Source: Ferriphaselus sp. R-1 (GTDB lineage Bacteria > Pseudomonadota > Gammaproteobacteria > Burkholderiales > Gallionellaceae). Taken from it: a stretch of 64,000 bases of DNA. Below the pieces are notes generated by a model. That model was given only the letters and a program-made list of their open reading frames with translations, did not search any database and had not been told where the DNA came from. The stretch spans positions 62,001 to 126,000 of the forward strand of contig NZ_JQKP01000007.1 of the NCBI RefSeq assembly GCF_000746095.1, given 5' to 3'. The position numbers and the translations under genes are program-made. Below, piece after piece: positions 32,845 to 43,658 of this stretch (positions are counted from its first letter, which is position 1; each line of letters opens with the position of its first letter).

Positions 32845-33555
32845 ATGACATCAGAGAGCAGCCCCGCTATGGTATTTAACGTCTATTGTGACGAGAGTCG
32901 CCATACGTCCGATCCATCGGATCGTTTTGCAGTTATTGGTGCTATCTGCTGCCCGCGAGAGAAAAAGCATGAACTGGTTCGTGCTATCCACGAATTGAAG
33001 GCAAGGTATCGAGCGCAAGGCGAAATAGGATGGAGTCGGGTTTCGCCCAATAAGCTTGATTTCTATCTGGCGATCCAGAAACTCTTTCTGGAAGCTCCTG
33101 AGTTGTCTTTTCGATGTATTTTGGTTGATCGCACAACGTTGGATCACGAAAAATTCAGCAATGGCGATGCCGAGTTGGGTTTTTACAAGTTGTACTATCA
33201 GTTATTAGTGCATTGGTTGGAGCCTGGCGAGACATACTTTCTTTATCTTGATTGGCAACGTAATAGCGATAAAGGACGTTTTGCAACATTGCGAGAAGTC
33301 TTGGCCAGGAAATTGCGCGGGCGTGCCCGTATTGAGTGCCTAGAGCCAGTTGAGTCGCACACGCAACCGTTAGGACAGTTGGCGGATTTGCTTATCGGTG
33401 CAGTTGGTTACCAATGGAATGATCGGAATGCTAGCAAAGCAAAGCTAGTATTTTGTGAACAGCTTGCGCAAGGTTTGGGACAGCAAAGCTTAAAGTTTTA
33501 CACTGGCCCGGCCGAGCCAAAATTCAATATCTTCAAGTGGGTTGGGGCTAAGTGA
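32845..33555 (+). CDS. DUF3800 domain-containing protein
   Basis: A 236-residue protein of the DUF3800 family, which has an RNase H-like fold. The first acidic motif is VYCDESRH; YFLYLDWQRN in the middle and QPLGQLADLLIGAVGYQWND at the C-terminus carry the other conserved acidic residues. Such proteins are frequent in mobile elements and defence loci and are thought to be nucleases. No clear ribosome site is seen; ATG 32869 is an alternative start. Its stop overlaps the next start by one base, so the two genes form a coupled pair. Confidence 0.85.
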   Translation: MTSESSPAMVFNVYCDESRHTSDPSDRFAVIGAICCPREKKHELVRAIHELKARYRAQGEIGWSRVSPNKLDFYLAIQKLFLEAPELSFRCILVDRTTLDHEKFSNGDAELGFYKLYYQLLVHWLEPGETYFLYLDWQRNSDKGRFATLREVLARKLRGRARIECLEPVESHTQPLGQLADLLIGAVGYQWNDRNASKAKLVFCEQLAQGLGQQSLKFYTGPAEPKFNIFKWVGAK

Positions 33556-34064
33556 TGCCAAGGGAATCGTTGTGGCCCTTTCTTACTTTTGATGGCTTGT
33601 CTGACTCCGATTTGATCAATGCGTACCGGAAAGTTTATTTAGAAACTTATGTGCAAGCCCCTGATGGCCAGCGTGTGATGCTACACGATTGGACTGGCGC
33701 GCACGTAAATTTCCCTCCGTGGCAATTTGATCACGCTTTTTCCAAGACTAGTCAATATCGCGAAGGGCTGGATCACGATACCTTCTCATTGGAGCGTGCC
33801 AAGCGCATGCTTTGGATACGAGAAGTAATTCAAGCCACAAATGGAACTGTATTTCGGTATGTCGGGACTCGCCAATCTGGTCGTGGGCGACAGGTTAAGC
33901 GTCGGTCGTTCCTAGTTCATGAGGAAAACTACCTTGTTGTGCTCAACGATCCAGATGCTGAAGGTAAGCCCTTTCAATTTATTACCGCATATCCGGTGTA
34001 TGACTTGGATTACTTGAAGAGGATCAGGCGGGAAAATACGCTTTTGGAAGAACGAAGGGCGTAA
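33555..34064 (+). CDS. Candidate barnase/EndoU/ColicinE5-like (PBECR-type) nuclease
   Basis: A 169-residue protein whose pattern resembles the phage-encoded PBECR nucleases of the barnase-EndoU-colicin E5 group. Visible are PWQFDHAFSKTSQ, SLERAKRMLWIREVIQA, a basic strand GRGRQVKRRSFLVHEENYLV and the ending FQFITAYPVYDLDYLKRI, which matches the C-terminal strand of that fold. The likely catalytic His lies in FDHAF. If correct it is an RNase toxin or effector. The assignment is from remembered pattern, not a search. ATG 33555 overlaps the DUF3800 stop. Confidence 0.6.
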   Translation: MPRESLWPFLTFDGLSDSDLINAYRKVYLETYVQAPDGQRVMLHDWTGAHVNFPPWQFDHAFSKTSQYREGLDHDTFSLERAKRMLWIREVIQATNGTVFRYVGTRQSGRGRQVKRRSFLVHEENYLVVLNDPDAEGKPFQFITAYPVYDLDYLKRIRRENTLLEERRA

Positions 34065-34093
34065 AAAAGCCCCAGTCTTTTGGCGACTGAGGC
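34063..34093 (-). terminator. Rho-independent terminator for the leftward gene at 34196
   Basis: Read leftward, GCCTCAGTC (34085-34093) pairs with GACTGGGGC (34069-34077), with one mismatch, and is followed by six T. It lies 100 bases past the leftward gene and directly behind the RNase-like gene on the other strand. Confidence 0.7.
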
Positions 34094-34195
34094 GCTGCCA
34101 CGTACCAAAGCCTTAGGCAAAGGAACTGTGCGAATATATTAAAAAATCACCCAGAAGTAAACATTTTGTTTAAGCGCGCTTTACCCCACTTTCCT

Positions 34196-34801
34196 TCAGT
34201 TTTCGCCAAAAACCTTCAGTAACGCCATTTGCGCGGTTTTATAGACCCTTTCTGCGGAAGCGGTGTTTTCACGCGTGAAAGTGGTTTTTCCTTGGTCCTC
34301 ATGTAGCCACGCCTCTAATTTGGGGTCGATTTTTGGGGGATCGGTTTCGGGCACTTCCGGCTCTGGGGTGCATAGCCACCGGCCTAGCACGAGGTGTTCG
34401 CTGAGCAGACGTTCCATTACATGCTGCGGGGTGGCACCCAGGGCGGAGGCGATTTCTTCCAGGCGCAGGCGAGTGGCATCGGTCAACGTGACAGCGTTAC
34501 CACTGAGGGATTCGACGTGCTCGTAGTGGTCTGGATCGGCCAGGGTAAAGCCGAAGTGCGCCCATTCGTCGCCGACAAATTCGTACTCAGCACATAACTC
34601 CTCATCGTTCGGATCGAACGCGCCACCTTCCTCCGGGATAAATTTGGTGGTGACCATAAAATTGGTCAGCCTGTTCACGTCCGGTGACTCGCTGAAATCC
34701 TCCTGATAATAGACTGGCAATGTACTGACCACCTGGACGCGCACGCCGGGCACCAGGCCGCACTCGTACACCTTGCCGACTTGAGGGAGGATTGGTTTCA
34801 T
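34196..34801 (-). CDS. Hypothetical protein
   Basis: A 201-residue acidic protein with no recognised motif. It starts MKPILPQVGKVYECGLVPGV, has an acidic middle (FIPEEGGAFDPNDEELCAEY), a helix that looks like a DNA-binding or dimerising segment (DATRLRLEEIASALGATPQH) and a proline-rich linker. ATG 34801 follows GGAG; ATG 34804 is adjacent. Its start is divergent from and slightly overlaps the beginning of the gpA-like gene. It may regulate that gene, but this is inferred from position alone. Confidence 0.65.
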   Translation of the reverse strand: MKPILPQVGKVYECGLVPGVRVQVVSTLPVYYQEDFSESPDVNRLTNFMVTTKFIPEEGGAFDPNDEELCAEYEFVGDEWAHFGFTLADPDHYEHVESLSGNAVTLTDATRLRLEEIASALGATPQHVMERLLSEHLVLGRWLCTPEPEVPETDPPKIDPKLEAWLHEDQGKTTFTRENTASAERVYKTAQMALLKVFGEN

Positions 34802-36139
34802 CATGGCTCCAGATTGGAAGTAAGTGGTGCACAGCTTAAGCAACTGCGCAAACGGTTTCAGAAAATAGAGGCTGCTGCGATTAAAACCGGCTTCGTCCAT
34901 AAGCGTGCCGGTATGTACGCCTCAGATGAAACCGTAAAGCGCCGCCAACAACAGAAGCGCAAAAACGCGAAGCTGATGGAAAACCTCGAAGCCGTCCACG
35001 ACCTGACCGGCGAGGTCTGCACCCTTGCGGAGTTGGCCGCAACCAACACCAGCAATCCGGCCATTCGCCGCACTGAATTGATGACCCGCGTGCGCGGCCT
35101 AGAGGAATTTTCCGGGCAGCTTGGATTCGTTGGCTTGTTCCTCACTTTGACCACACCCAGCCGGATGCACGCCCGCCATTCCGGCGATGGTTCCGCCAAC
35201 CTGAAATACGATGACACCAGCCCGAATAAGGCGCACCGATACCTCTGCAAAAAGGTGTGGGCACCTGTCATGGCGAAGCTACAACGTGAAGGCGTGGATT
35301 ACTTCGGCATTCGCGTAGTCGAGCCACACCACGACGGCACACCGCACTGGCACATGCTGGTGTTCGTCAAGCCAGAACATCAAGACAACTTGACCGCCAT
35401 TCTCCGCGACTACACCCTGCGCGACAGCCCGGACGAACCCGGCGCCCAGGAACGCCGCCTTACCGTGAAGGCCATAGACCCGGCCAAGGGCAGCGCCACC
35501 GGCTACGTTGCCAAATACATCTCCAAGAACATCGACGGCCATGCCGTGGGCGATGACTACGAAGCCGACACCCCCACTGACAGCCGAGCAACGGCGGAGC
35601 GTGTCGAAGCCTGGGCAAGTCTCTGGAGAATCCGCCAGTTTCAATTCTTCGGCGCTCCACCCGTTACCCCCTACCGCGAGTTGCGCCGCCTTCAGGCCGT
35701 GCCGGAATCCTGGCAAAGCGTCCTGGGCGAAGCCTGGAAAGCCGCCGACGAGGGGGACTTCTGCGCATACACCCGCCTGCACCGCGCTGGCTTGATCCTC
35801 AAACCTCTCTGGGAAGAGCGAGAAAGCGCCACCTACTACGGCGAAGTAAACAAGCGCGTGCGCGGCGTGATTGTCAACGGCGAGGTTCGTATCACCACCC
35901 GCGAGGGTGAATGGATTGTGCGCGAGAAAGAAAGCGCACGGCAAGACCGTTTTTCCGCCCCTTGGACTCGTGTAAATAACTCTACGCACAAGGTTTCAAA
36001 GGGTCTGGAGTGTGAACAGGCACTAACTTCAAGCAGTGAAGGAAATGAAATCGGGGGAAATCGGGAAGGGAAAGAAGTCAAGCACCGTGAATCGCCAGAA
36101 TCCGGCGCTCGACCAGCCCAAAATTGGAGGCCGGAATGA
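34781..36139 (+). CDS. Replication endonuclease, phage P2 gpA-like (short form)
   Basis: gpA-type HUH endonucleases nick the origin to start rolling-circle replication. Conserved parts are the EELMTRV-type region, LTLTTPSRMHARHS, the metal-binding EPHHDGTPHWHMLVF, and the two-tyrosine motif GYVAKYISKNIDG with YVAKY spacing as in P2. The 452 residues begin in the middle of the usual protein (around the KRAGMYASDETVKRRQQQK segment); P2 gpA is much longer, so about 250 N-terminal residues are absent. The start is uncertain (TTG 34781 is the first possible). Confidence 0.85.
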   Translation: MREDWFHHGSRLEVSGAQLKQLRKRFQKIEAAAIKTGFVHKRAGMYASDETVKRRQQQKRKNAKLMENLEAVHDLTGEVCTLAELAATNTSNPAIRRTELMTRVRGLEEFSGQLGFVGLFLTLTTPSRMHARHSGDGSANLKYDDTSPNKAHRYLCKKVWAPVMAKLQREGVDYFGIRVVEPHHDGTPHWHMLVFVKPEHQDNLTAILRDYTLRDSPDEPGAQERRLTVKAIDPAKGSATGYVAKYISKNIDGHAVGDDYEADTPTDSRATAERVEAWASLWRIRQFQFFGAPPVTPYRELRRLQAVPESWQSVLGEAWKAADEGDFCAYTRLHRAGLILKPLWEERESATYYGEVNKRVRGVIVNGEVRITTREGEWIVREKESARQDRFSAPWTRVNNSTHKVSKGLECEQALTSSSEGNEIGGNREGKEVKHRESPESGARPAQNWRPE

Positions 36140-36261
36140 AGAATAGCACCACACACAAGACGCGCAAGAACAATCGTCCGAACCAACCCAGCCAGAAAAC
36201 GCAATGGGCTTACGCCTCAAAGCCAAACAGGCGGCACACCGGACAAAGCGCGGAATTGTGA
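36136..36261 (+). CDS. Small basic protein
   Basis: A 41-residue, strongly basic protein (MKNSTTHKTRKNNRPNQPSQ..., ending GQSAEL). Its ATG overlaps the gpA-like stop in an ATGA and a GGAGG site stands before it, so it is probably translated. No family recognised; basic size and place are compatible with a nucleic-acid-binding accessory protein. Confidence 0.5.
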   Translation: MKNSTTHKTRKNNRPNQPSQKTQWAYASKPNRRHTGQSAEL

Positions 36262-36269
36262 GGTAAGCG

Positions 36270-36488
36270 ATGAAATTCCTATCCCAAGCAGAGCTTGCCG
36301 AATTGACTGAGCGCAAGACCAAGGCCAGGCAAATCGCTTGGCTCAAATTGAACGGGTACAAGTTCGCCATCGGCGCGAATGGAAGTCCAAAAGTGTTGCT
36401 GGAGCACGCCCAAGCAAAGCTGGGCGGATTCAACCAGGCCATTCCAAAAATGTCCGCCAACATTGAGCCAAACTGGTCGGCAGTTTAA
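36270..36488 (+). CDS. DUF4224 domain-containing protein
   Basis: A 72-residue protein matching DUF4224: FLSQAELAELTERKTKARQI, then AWLKLNGYKFAIGANGSPKV. Members sit directly in front of tyrosine integrases in phage-derived elements, where an excisionase- or regulator-like role has been suggested. GAGG lies before the ATG. The integrase gene follows 10 bases later. Confidence 0.8.
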   Translation: MKFLSQAELAELTERKTKARQIAWLKLNGYKFAIGANGSPKVLLEHAQAKLGGFNQAIPKMSANIEPNWSAV

Positions 36489-36498
36489 GAGAGTCATC

Positions 36499-37509
36499 AT
36501 GGGAAGAAAAAGAACAACAAACCACAATCTCCCGCCACGGATGCACCTCAAGGGGAAGATGTATTACCACGTCTCCACCGACAGCCCGCGCAAGTGGACA
36601 AAGCTGGCAGACGATCTAGGCTTAGCCAAACGGCTGTGGGCTGAAATCGAAAGCGAGCAGCCCGATCCGAATGACTGCACGTTTTCCGGGATCGTAGCCC
36701 GTTACAAAAAACAGGTGTTACCCAGCAAGGCACCACGCACCCAGCTCGACAATGAAAAGGAGCTGGAAAGGCTAGTGGCCGTGTTTGGCGGCATGCCTAT
36801 CGAGACCATCAAGCCCCACCATATCAAGCGCTATCTGGAAGAGCGCGGAAAGACCGCTAAAGTACGAGCGAACCGGGAGCGCGCTCTTTTCAGCCATGTA
36901 TTCAACTTCGCCAGGGAGTGCGGCTATACCGATGCCACCAATCCGTGCATGGGCGTAAAGGGACACAGGGAAGCCGGGCGGGATCGTTACATCGAGGATG
37001 CCGAATTCCTTGCCGTATGGAATAAAGCAGATGCCGCCGTACAGGATGCGATGGACTTGGCACACCTGACCGGCCAGCGCCCCGCCGACTTGCTCAAGAT
37101 GAATCGAAGCGACATCCGCGAAGGGACACTGTGCCTAGCACAGAACAAAACAGGAAAGAAGCTGCGCATCGAAGTGGAAGGAGAGTTGCTAGCACTGCTG
37201 GAGCGCATACAGAGCCGCGAAGGTTACGGCCTCGCCGTAGATGCTTTGCTGCAAGATGGGAACGGCCAGCGCCTATCCTACGGCGCTTTGCGCTCTCGCT
37301 TCGACAAGGCCAGGATAGCGGCGAAAGTCAGCTTCCAGTTTCGGGACATCCGCGCCAAAACAGCGACAGATACCGAAGACCTAGCACACGCCCAACGGCT
37401 GTTAGGGCATCGCAATCGAGCCATGACTGAGCACTACACTCGGAACCGGAAAGGGGATAAAGTGCGCCCACTGGCCGGAAGAATTGTAGAAACGGAAAAA
37501 GAGTTGTAG
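36499..37509 (+). CDS. int: Tyrosine recombinase/integrase of element B
   Basis: A 336-residue phage-type integrase. It has an N-terminal domain with HLKGKMYYHVSTDSPRKWTK, a core-binding domain (about 60-150) and a catalytic domain. Catalytic residues are Arg in LTGQRPADLL, Lys in QNKTGKKLRI, Arg in FRDIRAKTATD (the first His of the HxxR box is replaced by Arg, as in other phage integrases), and LLGHRNRAMTEHYTR with His and Tyr. ATG 36499 is chosen over the longer frame from 36379, which overlaps DUF4224. The 3' end lies 40 bp from the tRNA attachment site. Confidence 0.93.
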   Translation: MGRKRTTNHNLPPRMHLKGKMYYHVSTDSPRKWTKLADDLGLAKRLWAEIESEQPDPNDCTFSGIVARYKKQVLPSKAPRTQLDNEKELERLVAVFGGMPIETIKPHHIKRYLEERGKTAKVRANRERALFSHVFNFARECGYTDATNPCMGVKGHREAGRDRYIEDAEFLAVWNKADAAVQDAMDLAHLTGQRPADLLKMNRSDIREGTLCLAQNKTGKKLRIEVEGELLALLERIQSREGYGLAVDALLQDGNGQRLSYGALRSRFDKARIAAKVSFQFRDIRAKTATDTEDLAHAQRLLGHRNRAMTEHYTRNRKGDKVRPLAGRIVETEKEL

Positions 37510-37517
37510 AAATGAAG

Positions 37518-37541
37518 AAGGCTTGCACTGACGCAAGCCTT
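37518..37541. terminator. Bidirectional hairpin between integrase B and tRNA-Phe
   Basis: AAGGCTTGC and GCAAGCCTT form a perfect 9-bp stem with a six-base loop. It lies eight bases after the integrase stop and eight bases beyond the tRNA-Phe attachment core. It can end both transcripts and gives the tRNA a substitute for the terminator displaced by integration. Confidence 0.75.
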
Positions 37542-37548
37542 TGTATTC

Positions 37549-37594
37549 TTGGTGGCTCGGGGCGGAATCGAACCACCGACACGCGGATTTTCAA
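37549..37594 (-). other. Attachment site copy 3 within intact tRNA-Phe
   Basis: The 46-bp core shared with the two displaced fragments. Here it continues into the intact 5' half of the tRNA, so this is the functional right end of element B. Confidence 0.9.
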
Positions 37595-37625
37595 TCCGCT
37601 GCTCTACCAACTGAGCTACCGAGCC
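37550..37625 (-). tRNA. tRNA-Phe (anticodon GAA), CCA encoded; island integration target
   Basis: The reverse strand folds as a 76-nt tRNA. The acceptor is GGCTCGG with CCGAGCC, then A73 and encoded CCA. The D arm contains GCTCAGTTGGTAGAGC, the anticodon stem-loop GCGGATTGAAAATCCGC with GAA, and the T loop GGTTCGATTCC. It is intact despite serving as the attachment site of the islands to its left. Confidence 0.96.
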
Positions 37626-37669
37626 ATTTTCTACTTCACCGGAGCGTGTCCGGCTTGGCGAAGGCGCGC

Positions 37670-37675
37670 ATTATA
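37670..37675 (-). promoter_or_regulatory. -10 box of the tRNA-Phe promoter
   Basis: TATAAT on the reverse strand, 44 bases before the tRNA 5' end. The hexamer 17 bp further upstream is CTGGCG, a weak -35. A GC-rich CCGGACACGCTCCGG hairpin separates promoter and tRNA. Confidence 0.6.
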
Positions 37676-37765
37676 CCGTAATTCGCTTTTTACGCCAGCC
37701 CGATGTTTCATTATCGAATGGCCTGCAAACTGGCCGTTTGACGCGCGGTTCCGGCGCCGCTCCGA

Positions 37766-38215
37766 TCAATGCACGTCCACCAGTTCCACGTCGAACAGCA
37801 GCGTCGCGTTCGGCGGAATCACGCCGCCCGCACCGTGGTCGCCGTAGCCCAGAGCGGGTGGGATCGCCAGCCTGCGCTGACCGCCGACCTTCATGCCCTC
37901 CACGCCCTGCTCCCAGCCCTTGATGACCTGCCCGCTTCCCAACGGGAATTCGAAGGCGCCGCCATGGTCAGCCGAGCTGTCAAACTTCGCGCCCTTGTGC
38001 TCTGGCGCGGCCTCGTCGTAGAGCCAGCCGGTGTAGTTCACCAGCACCTTGTGGCCGGACGCGGCGAGCTTGCCCTCGCCGGTCTTCAGTTCGGTAACGA
38101 CAAGCTGCGTCACGCTGGAGGACGGCACCGGCGGCAACTTGGGCTTGGTGACGGTGGTGTAGATCAGACCGATGCCGGCCAGCACCACGGCGAACGGGAG
38201 AAGGAAACTCTTCAT
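37766..38215 (-). CDS. FKBP-type peptidyl-prolyl cis-trans isomerase, exported
   Basis: A 149-residue protein with an N-terminal anchor or signal (FLLPFAVVLAGIGLIYTTV) and one FKBP domain. The domain is marked by [40 protein letters not shown] and [16 protein letters not shown]. The active-site aromatic residues of FKBP are present. ATG 38215 is preferred over the longer frame because the hydrophobic segment then starts at once. It would help protein folding in the periplasm. The adjacent gene encodes a two-domain relative. Confidence 0.93.
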   Translation of the reverse strand: MKSFLLPFAVVLAGIGLIYTTVTKPKLPPVPSSSVTQLVVTELKTGEGKLAASGHKVLVNYTGWLYDEAAPEHKGAKFDSSADHGGAFEFPLGSGQVIKGWEQGVEGMKVGGQRRLAIPPALGYGDHGAGGVIPPNATLLFDVELVDVH

Positions 38216-38317
38216 GACATACCTCGGAAAAGAAACAGGGGAAAGGTGCAAGCGTAGCCTGTGCGGCGGGCACGACACCGGACGGTGCGTGCCCTAAAGC
38301 ATCGGGCGAGGCCGGGA

Positions 38318-39004
38318 TCAGTCCAGACCCAGCAGCTCCACATCGAACACCAGCGTGGCGTTCGGCGGGATCACCCCGCCCGCACCGCGACGGCCATAGC
38401 CCATCTCCGGCGGGATGATGAGCGTGCGCTGCCCGCCCACCTTCATGCCCTGCACGCCAATGTCCCAGCCGCTGATGACGTGACCTTGCCCCAGCGGAAA
38501 GTCGAACGGCTCGTTGCGGTCGCGCGAGCTGTCGAACTTGGTGCCCTTGTTCTCCGGCGCGTTCTTATCGAACAGCCAGCCGGTGTAATGCACCGTCACG
38601 TGTTGACCTTCCTGCGCCTCAGCACCCTCGCCCACCTGGGTGTCGATGCACTCGGTGCGGATCACCTTGAGCAGCTTCACCTCGAACACCAGCGTGGCAT
38701 TCGGCGGGATCACGCCGCCCGCCCCGCGCGGGCCGTAACCCAGCTCCGACGGAATGACCAAAGTGCGCTTGCCGCCCTCACGCATCCCCGCCACCCCCTC
38801 GTCCCAACCACGAATGACGCGCCCGCCGCCCAGCGGAAAATCAAACGGCTCGTTGCGATCGAGCGAACTGTCGAACTTCGCGCCCTTGTTGTCAGGCGCA
38901 GCCGCGTCGAACAGCCAGCCGGTGTAATGCACGATAACGGTCTGCCCGGCCTGCGCTTCCGCGCCTTCGCCGAGGGTGGTGTCGGTTTTGATGAGTTCGG
39001 TCAT
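38318..39004 (-). CDS. Tandem two-domain FKBP-type peptidyl-prolyl isomerase
   Basis: A 228-residue protein without signal peptide, made of two complete FKBP domains (about 1-113 and 114-228) that are very similar to each other. [24 protein letters not shown] and [14 protein letters not shown] occur in both. The internal similarity points to a recent duplication. Cytoplasmic location is inferred from the lack of a signal. The domains also resemble the exported FKBP encoded just downstream. Confidence 0.92.
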   Translation of the reverse strand: MTELIKTDTTLGEGAEAQAGQTVIVHYTGWLFDAAAPDNKGAKFDSSLDRNEPFDFPLGGGRVIRGWDEGVAGMREGGKRTLVIPSELGYGPRGAGGVIPPNATLVFEVKLLKVIRTECIDTQVGEGAEAQEGQHVTVHYTGWLFDKNAPENKGTKFDSSRDRNEPFDFPLGQGHVISGWDIGVQGMKVGGQRTLIIPPEMGYGRRGAGGVIPPNATLVFDVELLGLD

Positions 39005-39111
39005 GCTGATTTCCTATGATTGATTTTCGTAGGGTGGGCAAAAGCACAGCGTTGCCCACCGATTCGTTCCGCGTGGGCACGAGTGCCCACCCTACCTGGC
39101 TGATTTCCTAT
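39005..39111. repeat. MITE-like palindromic element
   Basis: A 67-bp unit bounded by the inverted repeat GTAGGGTGGGCA (39029-39040) and TGCCCACCCTAC (39084-39095), with further internal GTGGGCA/TGCCCAC complementarity. It is flanked by a 13-bp direct repeat GCTGATTTCCTAT (39005-39017 and 39099-39111), with weaker similarity continuing past it. The look is that of a non-autonomous insertion with target duplication. GTAGGGTGGGCA-type repeats are widespread in proteobacterial intergenic regions. Confidence 0.65.
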
Positions 39112-39128
39112 AGCAGATATTCGTTGGA

Positions 39129-39812
39129 TTAGTTGGTCGGATTGACTAAGGCAGTATATCTTTCTCTTGTCTTGCGGTTGAGCAAGACGGTGGTATTAAA
39201 TTTACTGGCGCTGTTAACTTCAAAAAGACCGGATGGGTTAAATTGAAAAGAGGAAGGGCATTTTTTGTGACATCGAAATTCGTATGTGGCATTGAGAACT
39301 AGCCAATGCCAAACTGGCGTAAACTCAAACTCTGACTGTTTGAATATTTGCAAATTCGTTACTCTCTCGCTTCCCCCAATCAACTCAGCAGAGCTGATAT
39401 CCAATGATTTTCTTGTCATCGGTTTAGGGATATTTGATTCAGCAAAACCAAAAATTGAAAATTTTTCCGCGCATATCAATTCTGAATCGTCCGCTTGGAT
39501 ACAGGGTTTCTTCAATAAAGAGAAAGTCAGATTTTCATTAAGCTCGAAATGAACTTCTAACTCCAGTACCTCAGCTCTGCTCGGAATTGAAACTGGGATA
39601 AGAGGTATTCCGACTGGCCCTAAGGCGGTAACTCCTTGTAGTGGGGAAAATTGAAAAAAATCCCGGGAGGAGAAAAAGTCAGAAGCACTCTTTTTGTCCT
39701 CATCTATCGGTGCGTAATAGTCGTAGTTTTCATAAGACGCACAGCCGGTTATCACGAGCAAAAGCAATATTTGCCAGAACAACCAGAATATTCTTGGGGT
39801 CGGGATTTTCAT
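39129..39812 (-). CDS. Putative lipoprotein, low GC
   Basis: A 227-residue protein with a lipoprotein signal (FWLFWQILLLLVITGCASY, lipobox ITGC). The mature part has four further cysteines (PCIQ, ELICAE, FRCHKKC) and is rich in Phe, Ser and Asn. No family recognised. Codon use is clearly more AT-rich than metH upstream and the FKBP genes downstream, suggesting recent acquisition. It lies next to the palindromic element at 39005-39111. Confidence 0.7.
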   Translation of the reverse strand: MKIPTPRIFWLFWQILLLLVITGCASYENYDYYAPIDEDKKSASDFFSSRDFFQFSPLQGVTALGPVGIPLIPVSIPSRAEVLELEVHFELNENLTFSLLKKPCIQADDSELICAEKFSIFGFAESNIPKPMTRKSLDISSAELIGGSERVTNLQIFKQSEFEFTPVWHWLVLNATYEFRCHKKCPSSFQFNPSGLFEVNSASKFNTTVLLNRKTRERYTALVNPTN

Positions 39813-39830
39813 CGAAATGCAATTTTCTCG

Positions 39831-43505
<3,675 letters not shown>

Positions 43506-43658
43506 GGCTGTCGGCTCGAAAAATGAGCGCGGATTTTACCACGCAACCGGCCACTTACCGCGCTTCCGCCCCAGCCCGGTCATGCCCGAACCGAGCAAGG
43601 CGATGGTTACAAATCGACCCCATAGTGCTCTGCGGGGGGGGGGCGACCCGCATCTTGC

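Larger units (their letters stand above)
32621..37594. mobile_element. Genomic island element B at tRNA-Phe (about 4.9 kb)
   Basis: A compact unit between two 46-bp tRNA-Phe fragments. It contains a DUF3800 gene, an RNase-like gene, an unknown leftward gene, a P2 gpA-like replication endonuclease, two small genes and an integrase whose stop is 40 bp from the intact tRNA. No structural, packaging or conjugation genes are present, so it resembles a phage satellite or a reduced prophage with a cargo module. A CCGGTTT/AAACCGG hairpin (32705-32723) stands near its left end. Confidence 0.85.

Noticed and set aside
36379-36498. A 40-codon N-terminal extension of the element B integrase
   Set aside because: The extension would be read in another frame over the DUF4224 gene; the ATG at 36499 fits integrase N-termini better.
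43506-43658. Possible cobalamin or SAH riboswitch before metH
   Set aside because: The leader is only about 150 bp and shows neither the B12 box nor an SAH-type conserved core by eye.
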